The notes beneath the pieces are model-generated. The model saw nothing but the letters and a program-made list of their open reading frames with translations. It did not search any database and was not told the origin of the DNA. A stretch of DNA of 64,000 nucleotides from Candidatus Scatomonas pullistercoris (lineage in GTDB: Bacteria; Bacillota; Clostridia; Lachnospirales; Lachnospiraceae), in contig DVOO01000030.1 of assembly GCA_018713515.1 (NCBI GenBank), forward strand, positions 110,552 through 174,551. The letters are read 5' to 3'. Below are positions 55,578 to 64,000 of the stretch, piece after piece. Numbering within the stretch: position 1 is the stretch's first letter; every line of letters starts with the position of its first letter. Both the position numbers and the translations under genes were made by a program.

Positions 55578-56825
55578 ATGAACCTGAATACCGGCGATAC
55601 TGCCTTTATGATTATCTGCGCGGCCCTTGTGTTCTTTATGACGCCGGGCCTGGCCTTTTTTTACGGCGGTCTTGTACGAAGAAAGAATGTATGCAACACC
55701 ATGATGGCCTGTGCGGCGATTATGGGTGTGGCTATAGTTATGTGGATGCTGTTTGGGTATTCGCTGTCTTTTGGCGGCAATCACGGAGGAATCATCGGTG
55801 ATTTCCGCTGGGCGCTTTTAAATGGCGTGGGCATGGAGCCCGGACCCTATGCGGATTCCATTCCCCATCTGGTTTACTGCGGTTTTCAGATGATGTTTGC
55901 CGTTATCACGCCGGCGCTGATCACGGGATCCCTGGTGGGCAGGATGAAATTTAAAGCCCTGTTTCTCTTTGTGGTGCTGTGGTCTGTGGTGGTCTATTAT
56001 CCCATGGCCCATATGGTATGGGGAGAAGGAGGCTTTCTGGCTTCCATCGGCTCTGTGGATTTTGCGGGAGGAAATGTGGTGCACATCAGCTCGGGAATCA
56101 GCGCTCTGACCCTGGCAATTATTCTGGGAAGACGGCGGGGATATGAGTATACCACTTACCGGGTTCATAATATCCCCTTTGTAATGCTGGGAGCCGGAAT
56201 GCTCTGGTTCGGATGGTTCGGCTTTAATGCGGGAAGTGCTCTCAAGGCAGACGGTCTGGCGGCCCATGCGTTTATGACCTCTGCTGTCTCGGCGGCCGCC
56301 GCCCTGCTTACCTGGATGCTGCTGGATGTGATTAAGAATAAGAGGCCTACGCTGGTGGGAGCTTCCACCGGCCTGGTGGTGGGCCTGGTGGCCATTACGC
56401 CGGGAGCCGGCTTTGTGCCGCTGTGGTCCGCGCTGATCATCGGCGGACTGGTAAGCCCCATCTGTTATTTTGGCGTGGCGCTGATAAAGAAAAAGCTGAA
56501 AATTGACGATGCGCTGGATGCCTTCGGCTGCCATGGACTGGGCGGCATCTGGGGCGGCATTGCCACCGGGCTGTTTGCCCAGAGAACGGTAAACGATGCG
56601 GCCCGCTGGGACGGCCTGTTCTTTGGAGACCACCGGCTTTTCCTGGCTCAGCTGGCCGGCATCGGAATTACCATCGCGGTGGCGGTTGTGGGTACCCTGA
56701 TCTGTACGGCGGTGGTGCGGATCTTTACTCCGCTGCGGGTATCCGTGAAAGAAGAACAGCTGGGCCTTGATATTTCCCAGCACGGGGAAAATGCATACCC
56801 CAGCTTTAACGGACTGGATCAATAA
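55578..56825 (+). CDS. amt: Ammonium transporter
   Basis: 415 residues, about 11 membrane helices. The channel twin-histidine positions are in VVHISSGISAL and FGCHGLGGIWGG, and GFNAGSALKADG is the Amt signature. It imports ammonium/ammonia. The start is the ATG at 55578 after AAGGAGGAG. The PII gene follows 16 bases later. The upstream attenuator suggests nitrogen-dependent expression. Confidence 0.96.
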   Translation: MNLNTGDTAFMIICAALVFFMTPGLAFFYGGLVRRKNVCNTMMACAAIMGVAIVMWMLFGYSLSFGGNHGGIIGDFRWALLNGVGMEPGPYADSIPHLVYCGFQMMFAVITPALITGSLVGRMKFKALFLFVVLWSVVVYYPMAHMVWGEGGFLASIGSVDFAGGNVVHISSGISALTLAIILGRRRGYEYTTYRVHNIPFVMLGAGMLWFGWFGFNAGSALKADGLAAHAFMTSAVSAAAALLTWMLLDVIKNKRPTLVGASTGLVVGLVAITPGAGFVPLWSALIIGGLVSPICYFGVALIKKKLKIDDALDAFGCHGLGGIWGGIATGLFAQRTVNDAARWDGLFFGDHRLFLAQLAGIGITIAVAVVGTLICTAVVRIFTPLRVSVKEEQLGLDISQHGENAYPSFNGLDQ

Positions 56826-56841
56826 CAGGAGGTAGGCGGCG

Positions 56842-57198
56842 ATGATGATCAAAGTAGAGGCTTTTGTGAGAGAAGAAAAGTTTGAGGATGTAAAGGCGGC
56901 GCTGGATGAGATCGGGGTCAATGGTCTTACGGTTTCCCAGGTCATGGGCTGCGGCATTCAGAGAGGATATAAAGAGATTGTAAGAGGGATGCAGGTAGAT
57001 ATGCAGATGCAGCCAAAACTGAAGTTTGAAATCGTGGTTTCCTCAGAGGAGTGGGAGCAGAAAACCATTGAGGCAATCCAGAAGGCGGCCTATACGGGAG
57101 AAGCGGGAGACGGGAAGATCTTCAGCTATGAAATCCGGTCCGCCCTGAAGATCCGCACGAAGGAAACGGGCTACGACGCGATCCAGGCAACTGAATAG
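56842..57198 (+). CDS. glnK: PII-family nitrogen regulator
   Basis: 118 residues. It binds ATP/ADP and 2-oxoglutarate and gates the Amt channel. The B-loop TGEAGDGKIF is intact. The T-loop reads RGYKEIVRGMQVDMQ: the uridylylated Tyr of enteric PII (RGAEY) is absent, so control must be by ligands or another modification. It starts with two ATGs, either usable, after AGGAGG. A strong terminator follows. Confidence 0.93.
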   Translation: MMIKVEAFVREEKFEDVKAALDEIGVNGLTVSQVMGCGIQRGYKEIVRGMQVDMQMQPKLKFEIVVSSEEWEQKTIEAIQKAAYTGEAGDGKIFSYEIRSALKIRTKETGYDAIQATE

Positions 57199-57205
57199 AG
57201 CGGTA

Positions 57206-57243
57206 TACAGAAAACGGAGAGGCAGGCTTCTCCGTTTTCTGTA
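57206..57243 (+). terminator. Terminator after amt-glnK
   Basis: TACAGAAAACGGAGA (57206-57220) pairs with TCTCCGTTTTCTGTA (57229-57243), a 15-bp perfect stem. Confidence 0.88.
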
Positions 57244-57341
57244 CTCTGAAGGTTCGGTAATGTTTGAGTATTTTTGCCGGGTCGGGTATAATAGACTTGT
57301 CGAAAAAAGAGAGAACCGGATGTTTCAGAGGAGAGGTAAAA

Positions 57342-58235
57342 ATGGAATTCAGGCAGCTTCAATATTTTCTAAAGGCGGCCCGGGAAGGCAGCTTTTCAAA
57401 GGCGGCTGAAAAGGCGTATATTTCCCAGCAGGCTCTGAGCAAGGCCGTTGCCTCCCTGGAAAAAGAACTGAATCTTTCACTGTTTCGGCGAACTGCCCGG
57501 GGCGCTGTACTTACGGAGGAGGGAAAAATTTTTCAGGAAAGGGCCAGGGCCATTCTGGAGCTTGTGGACAGTACGGTCCGGGAGATGCAGAGTATCCATG
57601 CCGGGAAAAATCAGAATCTGTTCCTGTTCATTACAAGCGGCCTGGAGGATCTGCTGGATACAGACTGTCTTCTGGCTTTTGCCCAACGGTATCCGGCTTA
57701 TACCGTCTGTACCAGGGCCAACGATGATATTCAGATCGAAAAAAAGATCATGGATGGCAGCGAGGAGATCGGAATCGTGGGCTCCATGGGCAATCAGGAT
57801 CAGTTTGACGCTGTCCGCCTGCTGGATCCGGATACCCTGGTGGCGGTGAGCAGGGAACATCCCCTAAGCGGCAGGAGCAGTGTTCCTTTCCGCGCCCTGG
57901 CCGGGGAAAAGTTTATTTTTACCCACGCGCACCACTATGCCAATACGCGGCTGTCCCACTGCTGCAGAGAGGCGGGCTTTACTCCCAATGTCTATTACGA
58001 GACGGCCGAGATCAGCTATACGGCAAAGCTGGTGGCGGCCAATCAGGGGATTTTCCTGCTCCCTTCCCTGCCGCTCTCGACCTCAGCCTTCAGCGAAGAC
58101 AAGGTGAGCTTCCTGAAAATAGAAGAAAATCCCAGGATTTTCAGTATCAATCTCATCAAGAAAAAAGGGAAAACCCTTTCCCGCGGAGCATCTCTGCTCT
58201 ACCAGTATCTGCTGGAGACGCTGGGCGGAAAGTGA
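57342..58235 (+). CDS. LysR-family regulator
   Basis: 297 residues from the ATG at 57342 (GAGGAGAGG upstream). N-terminal helix-turn-helix FSKAAEKAYISQQALSKAVA and LFRRTARGAVLTEEG are LysR features; the C-terminal domain should bind an inducer. It is convergent with the ABM/aldo-keto reductase pair across a shared terminator. Its targets are unknown. Confidence 0.9.
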   Translation: MEFRQLQYFLKAAREGSFSKAAEKAYISQQALSKAVASLEKELNLSLFRRTARGAVLTEEGKIFQERARAILELVDSTVREMQSIHAGKNQNLFLFITSGLEDLLDTDCLLAFAQRYPAYTVCTRANDDIQIEKKIMDGSEEIGIVGSMGNQDQFDAVRLLDPDTLVAVSREHPLSGRSSVPFRALAGEKFIFTHAHHYANTRLSHCCREAGFTPNVYYETAEISYTAKLVAANQGIFLLPSLPLSTSAFSEDKVSFLKIEENPRIFSINLIKKKGKTLSRGASLLYQYLLETLGGK

Positions 58236-58266
58236 CGGCGGAGGGACTTTTCCTGAAACAGAAAGA

Positions 58267-58305
58267 GCGCAGAACCGTTTTATCTGTTCTGCGCCCTCTG
58301 TTTTT
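58267..58305. terminator. Shared terminator of LysR gene and ABM/AKR operon
   Basis: GCGCAGAAC (58267-58275) pairs with GTTCTGCGC (58286-58294), followed by CCTCTGTTTTTG; it faces convergent genes. Confidence 0.8.
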
Positions 58306-58324
58306 GTATGAAAATCCGCTGGGC

Positions 58325-58627
58325 TTAGAAATATACTTCCCCCAGGAAGATGTCCGGTTCTGCCAAGGAGGCGGGAAGCACGATCTCGTTAAAGCGGCGG
58401 AGAGGATCGGAAGGATCATCCGTATGGCCCACATGGGCTTTAAAATCTGCTTTCGTCTCCCAGCCTTCTGTGGTTGCGAAGCAGTTTGGACGGCCCTCGG
58501 GAATATATACATAATAATATACATTTCCCTTCTGTTTCCGCGTGGCGGCACCCAGAACCTCCGCTGCTTTCAGAACTTCCTCCAGTTTCCCTTCTTTTAA
58601 TTTTCCGATGGTCGTACACGTATACAT
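58325..58627 (-). CDS. Antibiotic-biosynthesis-monooxygenase (ABM) domain protein
   Basis: 100 residues, the usual ABM dimeric alpha/beta barrel size. YYVYIPEGRPNCFATTEGWETKADFKAHV (in part) matches the family core with its conserved E-W-x-x-x-x-x-F-x-x-H pattern. Members include YgiN-type quinol and haem-degrading enzymes. In an anaerobe it may have a non-oxygen role. It is 9 bases downstream of the aldo/keto reductase, in one operon. Confidence 0.78.
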   Translation of the reverse strand: MYTCTTIGKLKEGKLEEVLKAAEVLGAATRKQKGNVYYYVYIPEGRPNCFATTEGWETKADFKAHVGHTDDPSDPLRRFNEIVLPASLAEPDIFLGEVYF

Positions 58628-58636
58628 GAAATCACC

Positions 58637-59860
58637 TCACACTTCTGCTTTGTCTACTTTCTTCTCCAGCATGGCCTGCGGATTACAGGACCAGAGTTCC
58701 CCGTCGATTTTTTCTTTCAGGAGTTTGGCCACAGGCAGATGCTGCGGACAGACCTTCTCGCACTGCTTGCAGTCAATACATTCCGCGGCGGAGGGGCGGT
58801 GCTCGATCCAGTTGCCGTAGATCAGGGCGGAAGTATTTACATCGTTGTAGCCGGAGCTTTCGCTCTGCCGTCTCCACTCGTTGTACAGGCCGAAATAGTC
58901 GCCGGCGGGGATGTGCTTGGGGCATTTTTCCTCGCAGTATTTACAGTTGGTGCAGGCGATGGCTGTTTTCTGGTTGAGGATCTCCACCACCTGGTCGATG
59001 ATCTTGTATTCTTCCTCATTTAAAGGTACAAAATGATCAAAGGTCTTCATGTTATCTTCCAGGAATTCCATGGAGGGCATTCCGGCCGCCACCACCCGGA
59101 CTCCTGGCAGCGAGGCAACCCAGCGGTACGCCCAGGAAGCGATGGAGGCATCGGGGTTATAGGCTTTCATAAGCGCTTCGGCTTCCTTCGGCACATTGGC
59201 CAGCGTGCCTCCCTTGCAGGGCTCCATGACAACTACGGGCTTTCCGTGCTTTACGGCTGTCTCATAAAGCTCCCTGGAGCGGATAACCGGTGAATTCCAG
59301 TCTACGTAATTAATCTGCAGCATGACAAAGTCCACTTCCGGATGTTCGGTCAGGATCATATCCATGAATTCCGGCGTTTCGTGGAGAGACAGGCCGAATT
59401 CCCTGAATTTTCCCTCTTCCCGTTTCTTTACGAGAAATTCAAACAGGCCCTCATCCTTCCATTTATTATAGGTTTCAGCACTGATGGCATGGATCAGGTA
59501 GAAATCAAAATAATCCACCTGGCATTTTTTCAGCTGCTCCTCAAAGATGGGTTCCATTTCGCTGCCCTTTTTCATGAATTTTACGGGCATTTTGTCGGAA
59601 AGGATGAAGGAGTCCCTGGGATAGCGGGCAGCCACACAGTTGCCGATGGCCCGCTCGGAATTTCCGCCGTGGTAAAACCAGGATGTATCGAAGTAATTAT
59701 AGCCGTTTGCCATTGCCTTATCGACAATCTTCGTAAAGAGTTCCTCGTCTACATGTGAATCATCGCGGAAAAAGCCGTCTCTGTATACCGCGTCTGAAAT
59801 AACGGGAAGCCGCAGGCCTCCGATGGCAAGCCGTTTGCCGAAATCAATTTCTTTTTTCAT
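58637..59860 (-). CDS. Aldo/keto reductase with C-terminal 2x[4Fe-4S] ferredoxin domain
   Basis: 407 residues from the ATG at 59860 (AGGAGG nine bases upstream). AKR barrel with the catalytic set: FDTSWFYHG (Tyr), ILSDKMP (Lys) and FYLIHAI (His). The C-terminus has two cluster motifs, CTNCKYCEEKCP and CIDCKQCEKVCP. Such ferredoxin-linked AKRs are common in Clostridia and probably use reduced ferredoxin or NAD(P)H to reduce carbonyls. The substrate is unknown. The next gene on the strand, 9 bases on, is the ABM gene. Confidence 0.9.
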   Translation of the reverse strand: MKKEIDFGKRLAIGGLRLPVISDAVYRDGFFRDDSHVDEELFTKIVDKAMANGYNYFDTSWFYHGGNSERAIGNCVAARYPRDSFILSDKMPVKFMKKGSEMEPIFEEQLKKCQVDYFDFYLIHAISAETYNKWKDEGLFEFLVKKREEGKFREFGLSLHETPEFMDMILTEHPEVDFVMLQINYVDWNSPVIRSRELYETAVKHGKPVVVMEPCKGGTLANVPKEAEALMKAYNPDASIASWAYRWVASLPGVRVVAAGMPSMEFLEDNMKTFDHFVPLNEEEYKIIDQVVEILNQKTAIACTNCKYCEEKCPKHIPAGDYFGLYNEWRRQSESSGYNDVNTSALIYGNWIEHRPSAAECIDCKQCEKVCPQHLPVAKLLKEKIDGELWSCNPQAMLEKKVDKAEV

Positions 59861-60083
59861 CGCATCATTCCTCCTGTCGCAGATTGGGGATATACATATC
59901 CGGGGGCTCTGCCCCGGCATCCTGCGGATATTGTAATTCTTTTTTGCGTGTGCGTCCAACTTCTTTTTCTTTTACGGGATACAACTGTTAATTGTATGAA
60001 GCTTTAAAGAATATGGGAAAAAAGTTAGAATTCTGCGGAGCGTTGGACATAAAAGGTTTTCACAGATTTAACGAAAGGCTCTC
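59861..60083. other. Intergenic stretch, AKR to rpsL
   Basis: The region between the divergent AKR gene and rpsL. Apart from the rpsL promoter at 60084 I see no gene or strong structure; a reverse promoter for the AKR gene must lie here but is not clear. Confidence 0.4.
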
Positions 60084-60112
60084 TTGACTTTTTAACGGCC
60101 AGACGCTATAAT
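60084..60112 (+). promoter_or_regulatory. rpsL (str operon) promoter
   Basis: TTGACT (60084-60089), 17-base spacer, TATAAT (60107-60112). Its strength fits independent expression now that the genes are far from rpoBC. Confidence 0.85.
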
Positions 60113-60204
60113 GATCAGGCGTGCATAAAAGATGCGGTTCTTTTTTTGTGCGCAAATTGCGAAATAACAGCAGCCGCAGTGAAATCTATCAGGAGGTGAA
60201 AGGA

Positions 60205-60618
60205 ATGCCTACATTTAACCAGTTAGTCAGAAAAGGCCGTGAGACCGCGGTGAAAAAGTCCACAGCCCCGGCTCTTCAGAGAAGCTTTAATTCCCTGAAG
60301 AAAAAATCAACCAACCTGTCTTCGCCCCAGAAGCGTGGTGTGTGTACCGCAGTAAAGACTGCAACCCCGAAAAAGCCGAACTCAGCTCTGAGAAAGATCG
60401 CCAGAGTCCGTCTTTCCAACGGCATTGAGGTTACCAGCTATATTCCCGGAGAAGGACACAATCTTCAGGAGCACAGCGTGGTGCTGATCCGCGGAGGAAG
60501 AGTAAAGGACCTGCCCGGTACCAGATATCACATCATCCGTGGAACGCTGGATACGGCAGGCGTTGCCAACAGAAAACAGGCCCGTTCCAAATACGGTGCC
60601 AAGAGACCGAAGAAATAA
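60205..60618 (+). CDS. rpsL: 30S ribosomal protein S12
   Basis: 137 residues, universal. It sits at the decoding centre. [13 protein letters not shown] and GGRVKDLPG carry the lysines whose changes give streptomycin resistance; both are wild type. The start is the ATG at 60205 after AGGAGG; the frame upstream is not coding. Confidence 0.98.
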   Translation: MPTFNQLVRKGRETAVKKSTAPALQRSFNSLKKKSTNLSSPQKRGVCTAVKTATPKKPNSALRKIARVRLSNGIEVTSYIPGEGHNLQEHSVVLIRGGRVKDLPGTRYHIIRGTLDTAGVANRKQARSKYGAKRPKK

Positions 60619-60769
60619 TCCGCCGGTCATCTGTTTTATAGAAGATTTTTTGTATCACAGTTTATGGTTTTTGAACGGTCATTCCGTGAGGCCCCTTCTG
60701 CGGCTGCGGGTCAATAGAGGATTTACCGGCGCATACACATTTGCGTACCATAACAGTGTGAGTACCTGA

Positions 60770-61273
<504 letters not shown>

Positions 61274-61287
61274 AGGAGGAAAATCCG

Positions 61288-63405
61288 TTGGCTGGAAGAG
61301 AATATCCATTAGAGAGAACCAGAAACATCGGTATTATGGCTCACATTGACGCCGGAAAGACGACTCTGACCGAGCGTATCCTGTACTACACCGGTGTTAA
61401 CTACAAGATTGGAGATACTCACGAAGGCACGGCTACCATGGACTGGATGGAGCAGGAGCAGGAGCGTGGTATCACCATTACCTCCGCCGCTACCACCTGT
61501 CACTGGACTCAGCAGGAAAACTGCAAGCCGAAACCGGGAGCACTGGAGCACCGTATCAATATTATTGATACCCCCGGACACGTGGATTTCACGGTAGAGG
61601 TGGAGCGTTCCCTTCGTGTTCTGGACGGCGCTGTGGGCGTGTTCTGCGCCAAGGGCGGTGTTGAGCCCCAGTCCGAGAATGTATGGCGTCAGGCAGACAC
61701 CTACAATGTACCCCGTATGGCATTCATCAATAAGATGGATATCCTGGGAGCGAATTTCTACGGAGCTGTGGATCAGATCCGTACCCGTCTGGGCAAGAAT
61801 GCGGTTGTCCTTCAGCTGCCCATCGGAAAGGAAGACGAATTCAGGGGAATCATCGATCTGTTTGAGATGAAGGCCTATATTTACAATGATGATAAGGGCG
61901 AGGATATTACCATTACAGATATCCCCGAGGATATGCAGGAGGATGCGGAACTGTATCACACAGAGCTGATTGAAAAGGTCTGCGAACTGGATGATGATCT
62001 GATGATGCGTTATCTGGAGGATGATATTCCTTCTGTGGATGAGATGAAGGCAGTGCTGCGGAAGGCCACCTGCGAGTGCGCGGCAGTTCCGGTATGCTGC
62101 GGTTCCGCCTACAGAAACAAGGGCGTGCAGAAGCTCCTGGATGCGATCCTGGAGTACATGCCGGCGCCCACCGATATTCCGCCCATCGAGGGTACAGACC
62201 TGGACGGCAATCCCATCGTGAGACATTCTTCCGATGAGGAGCCCTTCTCCGCTCTGGTATTCAAGATTATGACGGATCCCTTCGTTGGAAAACTGGCGTA
62301 CTTCCGTGTGTATTCCGGAACCATGAACTCCGGTTCCTATGTTCTGAATGCCACAAAAGATAAGAAAGAGCGTGTGGGACGTATCCTGCAGATGCACGCC
62401 AACAAGAGAATGGAGCTGGATAAGGTTTACTCCGGCGACATCGCGGCGGCTATCGGCTTTAAGATTTCCACTACCGGCGATACCATCTGCGATGAGCAGC
62501 ATCCGGTTATCCTGGAGTCCATGGAGTTCCCGGAGCCTGTTATCGAGCTGGCCATTGAGCCCAAGACAAAAGCCGGACAGGGCAAGCTGGGAGAGGCTCT
62601 CTCCAAGCTGGCCGAGGAGGATCCCACCTTCCGTGCCCACACCAATCAGGAGACGGGCCAGACCATTATCGCCGGAATGGGTGAGCTGCATCTGGAGATC
62701 ATTGTAGACCGTCTGCTGCGTGAGTTCCATGTGGAGGCTAACGTAGGTGCTCCCCAGGTTGCATACAAGGAGACCATCACCAAGCCTGTGGATGTGGACA
62801 GCAAGTACGCAAAACAGTCCGGCGGTCGCGGACAGTACGGACACTGTAAAGTTAAATTTGAGCCCATGGACGCCAACGGCGAGGAGACTTACAGCTTCGA
62901 GTCTTCGGTTGTGGGCGGCGCGATCCCGAAGGAATACATCCCGGCTGTAGACGAGGGTATTCAGGACGCCATGAAGGCCGGTATTCTGGGCGGCTTCCCG
63001 GTAGTGGGCGTGCACGCCAATGTGTACGATGGTTCCTACCACGAGGTAGACTCCTCCGAGATGGCATTCCATATTGCCGGATCCCTGGCATTCAAGGACG
63101 CCATGAAGAAGGCTTCTCCGGTACTGCTGGAGCCCATCATGAAGGTAGAGGTTTCTACGCCGGAAGATTACATGGGCGATGTCATCGGCGATATCAACTC
63201 CCGCCGGGGACGGATCGAGGGCATGGACGATATCGGCGGAGGCAAGATGATCCGCGGATTTGTACCGCTGGCAGAAATGTTCGGATATGCCACGGATCTT
63301 CGTTCCAGAACCCAGGGCCGTGGAAACTATTCCATGTTCTTTGACAGATACGAGCAGGTTCCCAAGTCTGTACAGGAAAAAGTTCTGTCTGACAAGAGTA
63401 AATAA
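61288..63405 (+). CDS. fusA: Elongation factor G
   Basis: 705 residues. The translocation GTPase: AHIDAGKTT (G1), DTPGHVDF (G3), INKMD (G4), and domain [14 protein letters not shown]. It starts with TTG at 61288 after AGGAGG, 14 bases after rpsG. This is EF-G proper, not the TypA paralogue at 16782. No sign of fusidic acid alterations was assessed. Confidence 0.98.
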   Translation: MAGREYPLERTRNIGIMAHIDAGKTTLTERILYYTGVNYKIGDTHEGTATMDWMEQEQERGITITSAATTCHWTQQENCKPKPGALEHRINIIDTPGHVDFTVEVERSLRVLDGAVGVFCAKGGVEPQSENVWRQADTYNVPRMAFINKMDILGANFYGAVDQIRTRLGKNAVVLQLPIGKEDEFRGIIDLFEMKAYIYNDDKGEDITITDIPEDMQEDAELYHTELIEKVCELDDDLMMRYLEDDIPSVDEMKAVLRKATCECAAVPVCCGSAYRNKGVQKLLDAILEYMPAPTDIPPIEGTDLDGNPIVRHSSDEEPFSALVFKIMTDPFVGKLAYFRVYSGTMNSGSYVLNATKDKKERVGRILQMHANKRMELDKVYSGDIAAAIGFKISTTGDTICDEQHPVILESMEFPEPVIELAIEPKTKAGQGKLGEALSKLAEEDPTFRAHTNQETGQTIIAGMGELHLEIIVDRLLREFHVEANVGAPQVAYKETITKPVDVDSKYAKQSGGRGQYGHCKVKFEPMDANGEETYSFESSVVGGAIPKEYIPAVDEGIQDAMKAGILGGFPVVGVHANVYDGSYHEVDSSEMAFHIAGSLAFKDAMKKASPVLLEPIMKVEVSTPEDYMGDVIGDINSRRGRIEGMDDIGGGKMIRGFVPLAEMFGYATDLRSRTQGRGNYSMFFDRYEQVPKSVQEKVLSDKSK

Positions 63406-63428
63406 GTAATAATTCATCTACATTTCCC

Positions 63429-63457
63429 TTGCAAACGCAGGAGAAATGCAATATAAT
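63429..63457 (+). promoter_or_regulatory. Internal promoter before tuf
   Basis: TTGCAA (63429-63434), 17-base spacer, TATAAT (63452-63457). It would supply extra tuf mRNA beyond read-through from fusA. Confidence 0.7.
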
Positions 63458-63541
63458 CTAGTTTAGCAGGTTTCTGAAGAAAGAAATGAAAATCAAGAAG
63501 TGCCCGCAGGGGCCTGAGATTTATAAGGAGGACTTTTAAAA

Positions 63542-64000
63542 ATGGCAAAAGCTAAGTTTGAGAGAACAAAACCGCATTGTAACATTGGTACCATCGGCCA
63601 CGTAGACCATGGCAAAACCACTCTGACCGCCGCTATCACCAAGACTCTGCACGCAAGACTGGGTCTGGGCCAGGAGGTTGCTTTCGATAATATCGATAAG
63701 GCTCCGGAAGAGAGAGAGCGTGGAATCACCATTTCTACCGCTCACGTAGAGTATGAGACCGAGAAGAGACATTACGCACACGTAGACTGCCCCGGACATG
63801 CCGACTACGTTAAGAACATGATCACCGGTGCTGCTCAGATGGACGGCGCTATCCTGGTTGTTGCCGCTACCGACGGTGTTATGGCTCAGACCAAGGAGCA
63901 CATCCTTCTGTCCCGTCAGGTAGGCGTTCCCTACATCGTTGTATTCATGAACACATGCGACATGGTAGACGATGAGGAGCTGCTGGAGCTGGTAGACATG
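63542..64000 (+). CDS. tuf: Elongation factor Tu, N-terminal part (runs off window)
   Basis: 153 codons are in the window and the C-terminus is beyond its end. [10 protein letters not shown] (G1), RGITI (switch I), [12 protein letters not shown] (G3) are intact. The G4 motif reads N-T-C-D at 63950-63961 instead of N-K-C-D: the codon 63953-63955 is ACA. The ATG at 63542 follows AAGGAGG. It is preceded by its own promoter. Confidence 0.96.
   Translation, partial: MAKAKFERTKPHCNIGTIGHVDHGKTTLTAAITKTLHARLGLGQEVAFDNIDKAPEERERGITISTAHVEYETEKRHYAHVDCPGHADYVKNMITGAAQMDGAILVVAATDGVMAQTKEHILLSRQVGVPYIVVFMNTCDMVDDEELLELVDM

Noticed and set aside
61309..63417. 702-codon open frame antisense to fusA
   Set aside because: Shadow of fusA; no independent start signals or recognisable domain.

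Overview
The window looks like the chromosome of an anaerobic, endospore-lineage Firmicute of the class Clostridia, most like Lachnospiraceae. The signs are spoVG, a paired glgC-glgD, DnaD- and DnaI-type primosome genes, strong AGGAGG ribosome-binding sites with several TTG/GTG starts, ferredoxin-dependent oxidoreductases and an EtfAB pair. Family placement is an inference from gene content and sequence style, not from a database search.

Left part (1-33252), mostly housekeeping: the end of a dynamin-like GTPase (minus strand), a 7TM sensor kinase and response regulator, a DUF4349 lipoprotein, a D-lyxose isomerase, rpoB-rpoC, three envelope genes (YARHG protein, zinc-ribbon membrane protein, polysaccharide deacetylase), a PPC/DUF296 protein, typA, an OB-fold protein, lysine-riboswitch-controlled dapA-dapB, a minus-strand block (murC, dnaD-like, dnaI/dnaC-like, prs) with a DnaA-box cluster inside it, glgC-glgD, spoVG, an RsmF-type methyltransferase and a coiled-coil 3D-domain protein with a structured leader.

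Middle part (33253-47241): a 13.9-kb genomic island inserted in the 3' half of a tRNA-Pro(CGG) gene. A 43-bp perfect direct repeat marks its ends (33284-33326 and 47199-47241). A 53-codon C-terminal remnant of a tyrosine integrase lies just inside the left end, and a similar tandem TTCCACAAAA repeat sits near each end. The cargo looks like one catabolic unit: a LacI regulator with palindromic operators, a zinc alcohol dehydrogenase, an Rbs-type sugar ABC importer, two TIM-barrel isomerase/epimerases around a Gfo/Idh/MocA dehydrogenase, a three-cofactor Old-Yellow-Enzyme-type reductase and an EtfB/EtfA pair whose EtfA carries a two-cluster ferredoxin domain. I read it as uptake and oxidation/epimerisation of a sugar or glycoside, possibly coupled to reduction of an unsaturated product. 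This is the best candidate for an undescribed system here.

Right part (47242-60000): a second accessory region outside the repeats. It has a TetR regulator, a promoter flanked by two matching operators, a TIM-barrel protein, an MttB-superfamily methyltransferase without an amber codon, an MFS and an SSS transporter, a HyuA-like ATPase with a winged-helix-like insert, amt-glnK, a LysR regulator, an ABM-domain protein and a ferredoxin aldo/keto reductase. The set suggests use of a nitrogen-containing (perhaps methylated) compound.

The window ends with rpsL-rpsG-fusA-tuf (tuf cut by the window end). These usually follow rpoC directly; here about 47 kb separates them. The partial EF-Tu has Thr instead of Lys in its NKxD GTP-binding motif.
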